Source: Flavobacterium pallidum
Lineage (GTDB): Bacteria; Bacteroidota; Bacteroidia; Flavobacteriales; Flavobacteriaceae
Direction: 5' to 3'
Length of the DNA stretch: 64,000 nt
Assembly: GCF_003097535.1 (NCBI RefSeq)
Contig: NZ_CP029187.1
Span: 3,488,757 to 3,552,756, forward strand
Shown: piece by piece, positions 48,501-56,694 of the stretch
How positions within the stretch are numbered: position 1 is the stretch's first letter
How the letters are laid out: the number at the start of each line of letters is the position of its first letter
Notes under the pieces: model-generated
Told to the model about the DNA's origin: nothing
The model's input: the letters and a program-made list of their open reading frames with translations, nothing else
Databases searched by the model: none
Translations under genes and position numbers: made by a program

Positions 48501-49599
48501 TCCTTATGCATCAGCACTGGATTCACAGCAATTCATCAACGACAACCTCGACTCTATAAATGGCACATTGTATTTCTGGGAGCATTATTCAACAAACGCC
48601 ACGCACGTTTATGCAGACTATCAGGGCGGTTATGCTGCTTTGACAAACGTGGGGGGAACTCCTCCGGTAGCGGCTCCGGGCATCAGCGGATTGGGCTCAA
48701 GCAGCCGAATCCCTAAAAGGTTCATCCCTGTAGGGCAAGGTTTCTTTGTCGTCGGAAACGGTACAGGGGGCACAATTAAATTCAATAACAACCAACGTTT
48801 GTTTGTTAAAGAAACCAGCGGATCATCGAATGTAATGTTCAGGAATGCCAATCAAATGAACGCTACAGCCACTAGTAACGGTGAAGGAAACCAGGACGAC
48901 AGTTATATGGTTACCGGCTTTTCAAAAATCCGCCTCGGCTATAATTCTTCAACAAATTACCACAGGCAGTTGTTGCTCGGGTTCATGAATGAATATGCTA
49001 CAAGTGCGATAGACCCAGGTTATGATGCCGTTATGTTTGACCAACTTCCTGATGACATGTACTTTCTGAACGGAGATACAAGGCTCATTATCCAGGGCGA
49101 AGGTTTTTTCAACGAAGCCAACATTTATCCTCTTGGCGTGAAGGCAGGTGTCGACGGAAACGTGCAATTTGTCATAGACGAGCTGATCAACTTTGACGAG
49201 AATCAGGATATCTACATTTATGATGATGAAGACCAGTCATACCATGACATAAAAGTAGGTCCATACGATGTGGTTTTGCCTCAGGGAACTTATGACAGCC
49301 GTTTTTCGCTAAGGTTCGTGAATTCAACTTTAGGGATTGAAAATCAACAACCTAATGGCCCGGCCATCAGTTTCACAAACAACAACAACAGCATCAACAT
49401 TCAAAACAATGAGCATCGTTTTACTGTAGACAGTGTATCCCTTTTTAATGTTTTAGGCCAAAGCCTTGAAACGTGGAAAACGGAACACAACAATGACGCA
49501 CTGCTGCAGATTCCGGTTAAACATTATGCGGCCGGAACATACATTGTAAAGATCAATACTTCTACCGGAAGTTTCAGCAAAAAAATCGTGATGAAATAA
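42511..49599 (+). CDS. Giant multidomain surface protein (Gly-rich, PKD-like, choice-of-anchor D, LamG), T9SS cargo
   Basis: The protein is 2362 residues. The signal peptide ends near LTFGQ (about 26). A Gly-rich domain (about 29-243) opening with FTVPAGVTSIRVEAWGGGG is followed by an Ig-like module, three PKD-like repeats of about 84 residues each starting QPxTITG (about 357-607), and three choice-of-anchor D modules (from about 690, 813 and 939, each with I..G....I.DG or similar). A DUF8202-like segment comes next (about 1060-1510), then a LamG jelly roll with SFDGVDDYMDAGN (about 1520-1680). The terminal module and T9SS sorting domain (about 2130-2362) end FSKKIVMK. All are binding folds; no catalytic motif is seen. 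An adhesin or matrix role is inferred. Confidence 0.88.
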   Translation: MKKTTLLMGRLTLLACLLFTALTFGQSQTFSSTGTFTVPAGVTSIRVEAWGGGGAGGGATGAPSAGGGGAGGAYVRNNAITVIPGTTYTVTVGNGGVGSTANGGAGGSSWFGTTGTILAVGGTGGNASATNNVTAAGATAPTTGNTGGTINFYGGNGGTGVTAGASGGGGGASAGTGSNGSAAVGVTGGLAVTGGTAGASGSATSADGASATGYGAGGAGARTATTTDRAGGSGSAGRVIITWVCPTYSLTSTVLPANSCQAGTATVTLNGSAASLPTGPYTVTYNLSGTNAATGNTASMTVSTAGTGTFTTSALANTGSTTVTITNLASGGTSPNNCSSAIGTNNTASVTVITVPAQPGTITGDAAPCVGSSQSYSVTNVAGLTYNWTFPTGWTQTAGGTTNSITVTVGSGTGNVQVTPSNLCGPGTARTLAVTPNTVPSQPSTITGSATPCSGGTSIAYSVTNVSGVTYNWTLPSGWSQTGGTNTNAITVTAGGASGNISVTATNVCGTSTSRTLAVTPTAGPAQPSTITGSTNVCQTSVQGYSVTNVPGVTYTWTFPSGWTQTAGGTSNSISVSAGSTSGNITVTPSIACGSGTPRTLAVTATAMPTILTTTPGSRTGAGAVNLGATASTGTISWFGAATGGVALGTGTTFTTPDIVTSTTFYIEVSNGSCTTSPRTGILATVNAPEIAVSGNGYNIADEDTTPETTDYTDFGTVNVMISSTKTYTIQNIGTLPLTIGTFTIGGANASEFVLLTSPATTLAAGATTTFSVKFTPTAAGVRNATLSFVTNDSDENPFNFYIRGTGGTGVTPEINIQGLGVTIIDGAARGLVADGTLFTTTTIGSSTTRTFTIQNVGTGPLTLSGGPNFAVVTGSGFFTVLTQPAGTIAAGSSTTFQVRFTPTSTGSAVAIVTINNSDDDEGIFDFVIEGTGVIAGRDIGIEGNEVAIADGATSSSVANQTDFGITDLTTPISIPFNVYSYGNSTLTISSTAITAGSGFTITSLSGNVSSGSPTSFVVTFTPTAVGSFSATVTVNSNANSPSTKAAFTFVVTAVVQNLAALTTAPGGVTSNLEFWLKANSEIGVVNDNENVSTWSEQTLGSTKNAIAKFSREPKFKNNATSNVNFNPVITFNGASTLYGNQGFNNQDMFIVLKPKNNITSATNAQDIYCGDDLAVNKNSQDVTGFEMGNTSTRYGTSAADVVAYNQGANTSYGIAEINASKIYSGVNMFNPRRNTVSGRMMLLCNGSTLTTTESLTASPGPYLPYKDIVNSRFWLGRSEYFDASYEGDILEIINYSSLNSNANKSKIESYLAIKYGITLGVNGTSVDYVDSDGTTIFPSANGFNYNIAGIGRDDKSQLNQKQSKTENTVNDVTMGLTTIEARNSDNTSTFDGDKNFLIWGSNNGTLGAQAPILVNMSSGIAGLTTQVDFVSIGRTWKVIENGGDVKTVTVSVPSTLLTSTITPPGDFLMFISSSPIFSPTAEYRIMRANGSKLETTYDFNGTTYITFGYAPERTFVRSISFDGVDDYMDAGNVLNLNNTNFTVSAWIKRNTANKTILSKRNSAFTTGYDLSINSGGYAEMNWMNGSMQTITSSVVIPTGKWHNIGVTFDGTNARMYIDGVLDTTQPLLPVLTNTQSFVIAAADGTATTSFFNGTIDEVRVWGTALTAAQLRYVMNQELREHTNGTVNGSIVPQTITLNEVKSIPWSSVRAYYPMSTYTYTNAKDMSDNDYTAAIKNLITVDYQTAPLPYVSDADGDWTTDTTWKNSDVQDNPYSFSIVDGTTRIGWNIVQTSHNITTNTNKVVLELDVLSNKITADNDIKIEVSHYLSLDGKIDLVGKSQLVQSSGSDLDPTSSGSIERDQQGQTNIYNYNYWSSPVSAPSTVANNLGYTISDVFKDATNPDNLKNINWTYDSEDGAPTSPITISANWIYKFQNVGNAYANWGYIGANGTLLPGEGFTMKGCGAAGATQNYTFTGKPNNGAVTLPIGAGFLNLCGNPYASALDSQQFINDNLDSINGTLYFWEHYSTNATHVYADYQGGYAALTNVGGTPPVAAPGISGLGSSSRIPKRFIPVGQGFFVVGNGTGGTIKFNNNQRLFVKETSGSSNVMFRNANQMNATATSNGEGNQDDSYMVTGFSKIRLGYNSSTNYHRQLLLGFMNEYATSAIDPGYDAVMFDQLPDDMYFLNGDTRLIIQGEGFFNEANIYPLGVKAGVDGNVQFVIDELINFDENQDIYIYDDEDQSYHDIKVGPYDVVLPQGTYDSRFSLRFVNSTLGIENQQPNGPAISFTNNNNSINIQNNEHRFTVDSVSLFNVLGQSLETWKTEHNNDALLQIPVKHYAAGTYIVKINTSTGSFSKKIVMK

Positions 49600-49920
49600 T
49601 CACCCTTTTTATCCCAGATTTGTAAAAATGGCCAAAATATTTTGGCCATTTTTTTTTGCCTTTTAATTGCCTTATGCTGATAAAAAAGAGGTGAATAAAA
49701 GCATTATGCCGGAGAATAAAAAACCTACAAAAACCCATCAGAAAAACTTATTGCGCAAAATGTTTCATTTATACCTAAAACACTGATTTTTAAAGGCTTC
49801 ATAAGGTTTAAAAAGTGCACTTTATCGATTAAAAATACATCTTAACGAGTATTTTTCAAATGTTAATTTTAACACTTTACTTTCGCACCAGATTTTAATC
49901 CCAAATCAAAATCTATAACC
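49600..49920 (+). other. 321-base intergenic region before the third giant gene
   Basis: It holds the terminator just listed, the 10-base palindrome AAGTGCACTT at 49813-49822, and a TACTTTCG -7-like box at 49878-49885 without a good TTG partner. The rest is AT-rich with no feature I can support. Confidence 0.45.
49624..49658 (+). terminator. Terminator of the second giant gene
   Basis: A near-perfect palindrome, AATGGCCAAAA-TA-TTTTGGCCATT, is followed by T-runs. Confidence 0.9.
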
Positions 49921-52900
49921 ATGAAGAAATCATACAATTTGAAACAGCTGTTTTTGCTTATCTGCGTATTTTGGTTTGCCCAAAATTCATTTGCACAAAG
50001 CACAGTAACCTACAGCTACACTACATCCGGCGCAGTACAAACTTTTACTGTCCCTTCCGGAGTTACAAGCATCACAATTGAAGCCTGGGGCGGCGGAGGC
50101 CGTGGAGGATCGAGAGTAACGAGTACAGGCCCATGTGGTGGAGGCGGTAGCGGTGGTTATTCGAAACATACGATGACTGTAACCCCGGGGACTAATTACA
50201 ACGTCGTGGTCGGTGGCGGAAGCACTACTACGGCATCCGGACAAAACACAACTTTCAACACCACTACTGTGGTTGCAAATGGCGGTGGCAGTGTCGCTGA
50301 TAACTCAAACGGAAGCGGCGCGGGTGCTGCTGCCGGAACAGGAAACGTATTCAACCGTGCGGGAGCCGCCGGTGCGAGCGTGAGCGGCGGATTAACCAAT
50401 GGTGGCGGTGGAGCTGCATCAGGAAGTGCCAATGGTGTTGCCGTAGCAGGTACAACCAATAGCGCTACCGGAGCGACTGCACCAACGGATGGCGGAAATG
50501 GTGGTAGCGGAAGATCATCATCTACCGGTGTCGGAAATCCAGGAACGGTGCCCGGCGGCGGCGGCGGCGGTGCTTACAGGACTACCAGCGGAAGTTCTGC
50601 AGGTGGAAGTGGCGCCAACGGAAAAGTGATTATCACCTATGGAATTGCGGAAATTGGCGTATTTAGCGTTTATGGAACAAACGTTGCTGACAATGATGCT
50701 ACACCCTCGGCTTCTGAAGGTACACTTTTCGGCTCGGTAAATACCGGAAGCTATCTTACAAGCGATTTCATCATTGTAAATACAGGTAACGTTGCACTCA
50801 CATTAAGCACTCCTACTTATACAGGGGATTTCAGCACATTCGGCACGGCCCCAACTACAGTGGCAGCGGGAAGTACTGCTACCCTTACCGTAAAATTCCA
50901 GCCCACTGGTACGGGAACACGTAATGGGACGATTTCCTTTAACACAAACGATGCTGACGAAGCCGTTTATAACTTCAGTCTTTCGGGAACGGGTACAGCG
51001 CCAACGATTGCAGTGACCGGAGGCGGTCCTACCCCAGCATCTATACCGAATAATGACAACTCCCCTACTGTTGCCAAAGGCTCTGATTTCGGCACCCAGG
51101 TAACTGCAGGATATGTTACGAAAACATTTACAATCACTAACAGTGGTTCAGGAGCGCTGACCATTACGGGGGTTACGCTTACAGGATCGCATGCATCGGA
51201 TTTTTCTATCATTACCGCTCCGGCAACCACAGTGGCCCCAGGCGGAACGACAACATTTTCTGTGCGATTCGATCCGTCATCCGGTGGGATACGAAAAGCG
51301 ACGGTAAATATAGCAAATGATGCCGGCTTATTTAAATTTGATATCACCGGAACCAACAATACATCAACCGCAGCGGATATTAGAGTAGAAAGCTCAGCAG
51401 GTACTGACATCCCAATGTATGCCGCTGCAAGCAGTACTTACAATACAGATTTCGGCTCAGTCAATACACTCGACACACCGGTTACGAAAACGTTCACGAT
51501 CAGGAATGAATCTGCCACCTTATTGCCGTTACCACAATCACTTACAGGAATAAGTGTAGCGGTATCAGGAACCGGATTTACCGTTTCGGCATCAACAATC
51601 GTGGCAGGAACAATATTACCAAGCGGATCAGCGACCTTTACGATACAATTTAATCCTAACGTTACAGGTGTAGTAAATGGAACGGTTACAGTAACAAACG
51701 CAGATTCGAATGAAGGGTCTTATATATTTTATGTAACCGGGACAGGGACCAATCCTGAAATTGCAATGACAGGAGGATATCCTGCTACAAATTTAGCCTA
51801 CAATGACATCACCCCTACTACTGCTGAAGGTACTGATTTTGGAGCACAATTCAATAATGGTGGTTATATTACCAGGGACTTTACGGTTACAAATTCTGGG
51901 AACGGCCCATTGAAATTCAGTGCTGTAACCGTTGCGAACACCAGTGCTTCCCAAGCAGGAAATACCGATTATACGATATCGGGAATTACAGCCGGTACAA
52001 TAGTCGCCGCAGGTGAATCTTTAAACTTCACCATTACTTATACTCCTGCCGCAACTTCTGCCGGAACAAGGACTGCTACCATTACCCTTACCAATAACGA
52101 TACCGATGAATCCAATTTCCAGATCAGGGTAACGGGTACTATTGGTGCAAATACAAGAGAAATCAATGTAAAAGGTGGTTCACCTTTAACAGACATCAAT
52201 ATGTATGACGCTGCAACGACGGCACAGGGAACCGATTTTGGCGGTATGTATGTTACCAGCGGGAGCATTTCAAAAAGTTTTACGATATACAATACAGGAA
52301 ATGCGGTGCTTTCGATAACATCGACTACAATTACTGGAACCAATGCAGCTGATTTTACGATTACGACAACACCATCTTCGAGTGTTGCGGCTACTACAGG
52401 AACCACCACTCTGACTATTAACTTTAATCCAAGCAGTGCAGGTACTAGGAGCGCGATAGTGACGATCAACAACAACGATCCTAATGAAGCTGCGTATGTA
52501 TTCTTCATTCAAGGTACCGGAAATACTTACGCCGATTCTGATGGTGACAACGTGACTGATGATGCAGATGTTGATGATGATAACGACGGAATTCTGGATA
52601 CTATTGAACAGGCTGCCTGCTCAACATTGTCAACTTCGCAAACTTCATCCAAAGTTTTCCTGAATGAGACTTTCGGTACAGGAACAACTGCGACGGACAT
52701 TGACGATAACGATCCGAATGCATCCATTGGCCCGGACTATGAGTACAATTTCAATTTGTATGACGGGCAATATGTCGTGCACAATACAGCCCAGATTACG
52801 TCTTGGGCGGATGGCCTTTGGTATAAAGGTCCCGATCATACTTCGGGTGACACAAACGGTAAAATGGCTTTGATCAATGCTGAGTATACGGCGGGACAGA

Positions 52901-55900
52901 TGTATTCCAACATCATATCAGGAGTAACCCCTAACGTAGAAGTAACATTCAGTTTTTATGCCATAAATTTGGACCGAACTGATGCTGCCGATATTGATAA
53001 CCGTATCAGACCAAATATCAGGATTGAAATAAGGAAGATTGCTGACAATTCACTTATTACTTCGCTTTCCACAGGAAATATTGCGCCAAGTCCGTCCGGC
53101 ATCGCAACGGAGTCTGACTGGATCAACTACTCCCTTACATTTACTACTTCGGAAACGGATTTCCGCGTAACTTTTATTAACAATGCCCTTGGGGGATTAG
53201 GAAACGATATTGCTTTTGATGACATTACGGTATCACAGCGTTATTGCGATATGGACCATGACGATGAAGCTGATACATTTGATTTGGACGATGATAACGA
53301 TGGAATTCCTGATGCAGTGGAAGCGGGCTTTAAAGCGTATACAAATAACAAGAGTAAAATCGATAATACCGACAATACAAAGTGGGTTGATGCCAACAAA
53401 AATGGATTGAATGACAACATTGATCCGGATTTTATCAGCAATTATTATACTGCGTATATTCCAGATACAGATGGTGACGGAATCTACGATTTCATGGACT
53501 ATGACAGCGACAATGACACGAAATTTGACATTGATGAAGCACAGGCCGATACTTTTTATTTAAGCAACACTGGTGGCTCTTATAATGGTGATGGAGATAT
53601 CGATGGTGACGGTAAGGGTGATAATGCGGATACTGACCTTGACGGAATCCTGGATTTGAACGACGACTCTACAGCCTACGGAACTACCGCAAAGGCATTT
53701 CCTACTGATACAGATGGAGATGGCACCCCGGACTATCTCGATCTAACCTCTAACGGTTCAACAAAAGATATAGCCGGTACACTTTATGCAAGCCTGGATG
53801 CTAATAATGATGGAAAGGTAGACGGAACCGCTGATGTTGATAAGGATGGTATTATGGATCTTTTTGACAGCTATAATGTTCCTTCAAGCGGAAGCGTTAT
53901 ATCTGTTGGATCTCCAAGAAATATCATCAATAAGAACCTTCTTATCGATTTTGATGGCCGCAACGATTATGCAGAAGGCGCTAATCTTTTAACAGGACTT
54001 TCGAAAGCCACCATTATGGGATGGGTAAAATTAGATACTAATTATCCTTCAACTTCCACAATCGTTTTAGGACAGGACAATTTCTATATCACCATTAGTG
54101 GCAGCGCTACAAAAAGGGTGACCGCCATAGCAGGTTCATACAGCGCAACATGGACCACTTCACTCGATGTAAGCAGGTGGTACCATGTAGCAGCAGTGTA
54201 TGACAGCAGTACAGGATTAAAATTATTTGTAAACGGAAGCCTGAAGAATACTGTTTCCGTGTCCGGAAGCCTTGGCGCAACAAGCACCAAGTTCACTATC
54301 GCTAAAAAATCAAGTGCGAGTTCTAACTATTTCAGGGGTTATATAGATGAAGTCCGTGTGTTTAACACCTCTTTGACCGATGACCAGTTACAAAAAATGG
54401 TTTACCAGAAAATCGACCAAAATGGAACCGCTATCCGTGGAGCAGTCATTCCTAAAGACATTGAATCTTCAACATGGGCAAATCTTAAAGCCTATTACAG
54501 GATGGACGACTATAAAGGCAATGTGACAGACGATTACACTCTTGCTGGGACAGACAACGGTACTAGTTCCGCTTACTGTAAAATCTACAACGTAAAATAT
54601 ATTAAGACTGAGAATACGCCTTTGCCTTTTAAAACCAAACAGGCTGGTATATTGGACAGTACTGCACTTACCGATACTTCAAATTTTATTTATGGTCCGG
54701 ATGTTACAGCAAACGATTATTCTGTAATTCAGGTACAGCACGATGTTACCTTGGGCAATAATTTAACCGGTGTTGGCCTTATAGTAGATTCAGGCAAAAA
54801 AATCACTGTAAATAATAATAATAAGATAGAAAATTCCTGGTATCTTGATCTTCAAGGCACCATCGATTTGGTAGACAAGTCACAATTGGTCCAAAGCACA
54901 AACAGTACACTGGCAACCACTACTACCGGTAAGATTGAACGCGACCAGCAGGGAACAAAAATCAGGTTTAATTATAATTATTGGTGTTCCCCTGTAAGTA
55001 CGATCTCAAGCAGCACCGTAAATAATGGTTATACCGTCGACGGTGTAATGAAAGATGGCTCTTCGGGTTCTCCGGTTAACATCGCATGGATTGATGACCA
55101 GGATGCTCCAGGGACTAGTGCCCCGATCACTTTAAGCCGTTCATGGATCTACAAATACCAGAACCTTACAAATGCATACGCAAGCTGGTCATTCGTGGGC
55201 GAATCAGGAAGCCTGTCTGCAGGTCAGGGATACACTCTTAAAGGGTCAAGTACAAGTTCTACTACGCAGAATTATGTTTTTGTAGGCAAGCCTAACAACG
55301 GTACGATTACATCACCTATTTCAGCTAGCAATTTAAATTTATCTGGAAATCCTTATCCATCAGCACTCAGTGCAATGGAATTTATTAAAGACAACCTGCC
55401 TGCTTCCAGCCCTTCAGCTAATCCAGGGACCAGTGGCGCTTTGACAGGAGCACTTTATTTCTGGGAACATTCCTCAACCAATAATTCCCATGTATATGCG
55501 AGCTACATTGGCGGTTACGGAGTATATAGTTTAGTTGGAGGTGTAGCGCCTGCCAGCGCCGCATCTGGAACAAGTGGCCAGGTGGGTACAAGCAATGTCG
55601 CACCAGGCGATTATATTCCTGTCGGACAAGGTTTCTTTGTACAAGGAAGCACTACGGGTGGTAATATTACTTTTAAAAACAGCCAAAGGGCTTTCGTAAA
55701 AGAAAATGCCAGCAACAGTACGGCGTTGATGCGCAATGCAAATGCAACACAATCTGTTCAGGAGGCTAATGACAATACTCCTTTAGCATCGGATTTAGAA
55801 AATTTCACTAAAATAAGGATTGGTTTCAACAACAATGTAAACAGTCACCGCCAGGTATTGATAGGATTTATGAATCAGAATGCTACAGATGCTTTTGATT

Positions 55901-56484
55901 TAGGTTATGATGCCTTAAATTTCGATACCAATCCAAGTGACATGTACTTCAAAACACCGGACAGCAACCTGCTGGTACAGGGTGTTGGAAGTTTTTCAGA
56001 ATCAAGCATATATCCACTGGGCGTGACTGCAGATACAGCCAGTCCTGTTTCATTCACTTTGGACGGCGTTGAAAACCTTGATGAAAATCAGGAAATTTAT
56101 ATCTATGATGCCCTTGACCAATCATACCATAATATCAGGGAAGGGATTTTCGAAACTACACTGGATGAAGGAACTTTCGAGCAACGTTTTTCATTGAGGT
56201 TCTTCAATCCTCTTGGAGTCACAAATCCTGTAGCTGAAGATCAGATCAGCGTGTTTTTCACAAGTAAAGATCAAATGCTGACTATAAAAAATACCTTGAC
56301 TTCAACAACAGTTGAATCAGCAATGCTGTTTAATGTACTTGGCCAGCAGATTGCTATATGGGATGTTAAAAATGAAAATCAGGAAAATATCCAGATTCCC
56401 GTGAAGAATATCAGCTCCGGAACTTATATTGTAAAAGTCAAAACAACTACTGGTTCTGTTTCGAAAAAGATTATCATCAGATAA
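49921..56484 (+). CDS. Giant multidomain surface protein (Gly-rich, choice-of-anchor D, TSP3-like, LamG), T9SS cargo
   Basis: The protein is 2187 residues. The signal peptide ends NSFAQ (about 26). A Gly-rich domain close to that of the preceding gene (FTVPSGVTSITIEAWGGGG) is followed by five choice-of-anchor D modules of about 120 residues (about 245-870). A DSDGDNVTDDADVDDDNDG calcium-binding TSP3-like stretch (about 875-900) comes next, then an inserted jelly-roll-like domain with FLNETFGTG (about 915-1100). More TSP3-like Asp-rich repeats follow (to about 1320), then a LamG domain (about 1340-1490) and the terminal module with T9SS sorting domain ending SKKIIIR. It is probably a calcium-stiffened surface stalk or adhesin; no enzyme motif is seen. 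Confidence 0.88.
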   Translation: MKKSYNLKQLFLLICVFWFAQNSFAQSTVTYSYTTSGAVQTFTVPSGVTSITIEAWGGGGRGGSRVTSTGPCGGGGSGGYSKHTMTVTPGTNYNVVVGGGSTTTASGQNTTFNTTTVVANGGGSVADNSNGSGAGAAAGTGNVFNRAGAAGASVSGGLTNGGGGAASGSANGVAVAGTTNSATGATAPTDGGNGGSGRSSSTGVGNPGTVPGGGGGGAYRTTSGSSAGGSGANGKVIITYGIAEIGVFSVYGTNVADNDATPSASEGTLFGSVNTGSYLTSDFIIVNTGNVALTLSTPTYTGDFSTFGTAPTTVAAGSTATLTVKFQPTGTGTRNGTISFNTNDADEAVYNFSLSGTGTAPTIAVTGGGPTPASIPNNDNSPTVAKGSDFGTQVTAGYVTKTFTITNSGSGALTITGVTLTGSHASDFSIITAPATTVAPGGTTTFSVRFDPSSGGIRKATVNIANDAGLFKFDITGTNNTSTAADIRVESSAGTDIPMYAAASSTYNTDFGSVNTLDTPVTKTFTIRNESATLLPLPQSLTGISVAVSGTGFTVSASTIVAGTILPSGSATFTIQFNPNVTGVVNGTVTVTNADSNEGSYIFYVTGTGTNPEIAMTGGYPATNLAYNDITPTTAEGTDFGAQFNNGGYITRDFTVTNSGNGPLKFSAVTVANTSASQAGNTDYTISGITAGTIVAAGESLNFTITYTPAATSAGTRTATITLTNNDTDESNFQIRVTGTIGANTREINVKGGSPLTDINMYDAATTAQGTDFGGMYVTSGSISKSFTIYNTGNAVLSITSTTITGTNAADFTITTTPSSSVAATTGTTTLTINFNPSSAGTRSAIVTINNNDPNEAAYVFFIQGTGNTYADSDGDNVTDDADVDDDNDGILDTIEQAACSTLSTSQTSSKVFLNETFGTGTTATDIDDNDPNASIGPDYEYNFNLYDGQYVVHNTAQITSWADGLWYKGPDHTSGDTNGKMALINAEYTAGQMYSNIISGVTPNVEVTFSFYAINLDRTDAADIDNRIRPNIRIEIRKIADNSLITSLSTGNIAPSPSGIATESDWINYSLTFTTSETDFRVTFINNALGGLGNDIAFDDITVSQRYCDMDHDDEADTFDLDDDNDGIPDAVEAGFKAYTNNKSKIDNTDNTKWVDANKNGLNDNIDPDFISNYYTAYIPDTDGDGIYDFMDYDSDNDTKFDIDEAQADTFYLSNTGGSYNGDGDIDGDGKGDNADTDLDGILDLNDDSTAYGTTAKAFPTDTDGDGTPDYLDLTSNGSTKDIAGTLYASLDANNDGKVDGTADVDKDGIMDLFDSYNVPSSGSVISVGSPRNIINKNLLIDFDGRNDYAEGANLLTGLSKATIMGWVKLDTNYPSTSTIVLGQDNFYITISGSATKRVTAIAGSYSATWTTSLDVSRWYHVAAVYDSSTGLKLFVNGSLKNTVSVSGSLGATSTKFTIAKKSSASSNYFRGYIDEVRVFNTSLTDDQLQKMVYQKIDQNGTAIRGAVIPKDIESSTWANLKAYYRMDDYKGNVTDDYTLAGTDNGTSSAYCKIYNVKYIKTENTPLPFKTKQAGILDSTALTDTSNFIYGPDVTANDYSVIQVQHDVTLGNNLTGVGLIVDSGKKITVNNNNKIENSWYLDLQGTIDLVDKSQLVQSTNSTLATTTTGKIERDQQGTKIRFNYNYWCSPVSTISSSTVNNGYTVDGVMKDGSSGSPVNIAWIDDQDAPGTSAPITLSRSWIYKYQNLTNAYASWSFVGESGSLSAGQGYTLKGSSTSSTTQNYVFVGKPNNGTITSPISASNLNLSGNPYPSALSAMEFIKDNLPASSPSANPGTSGALTGALYFWEHSSTNNSHVYASYIGGYGVYSLVGGVAPASAASGTSGQVGTSNVAPGDYIPVGQGFFVQGSTTGGNITFKNSQRAFVKENASNSTALMRNANATQSVQEANDNTPLASDLENFTKIRIGFNNNVNSHRQVLIGFMNQNATDAFDLGYDALNFDTNPSDMYFKTPDSNLLVQGVGSFSESSIYPLGVTADTASPVSFTLDGVENLDENQEIYIYDALDQSYHNIREGIFETTLDEGTFEQRFSLRFFNPLGVTNPVAEDQISVFFTSKDQMLTIKNTLTSTTVESAMLFNVLGQQIAIWDVKNENQENIQIPVKNISSGTYIVKVKTTTGSVSKKIIIR

Positions 56485-56507
56485 GCTAAAAACACATCAT
56501 AGTGTAC

Positions 56508-56536
56508 AAAAGGCATCCTTTAACCGGATGCCTTTT
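56508..56536 (+). terminator. Terminator of the third giant gene
   Basis: AAAGGCATCC pairs with GGATGCCTTT around 7 bases, followed by T-rich sequence. Confidence 0.8.
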
Positions 56537-56694
56537 ATTATTAATAAAGGCGCATAAAGCCAATAAAATCAATACTTTACCTACGTAAAAATACTTGGTT
56601 TGCGCCATACAACGTTAATATCTGCAACTCAACGAAAAGAATTTTTAACATTATTTTTTAGGTATATTTTTACCAAAAATAAAACCTACTAATC

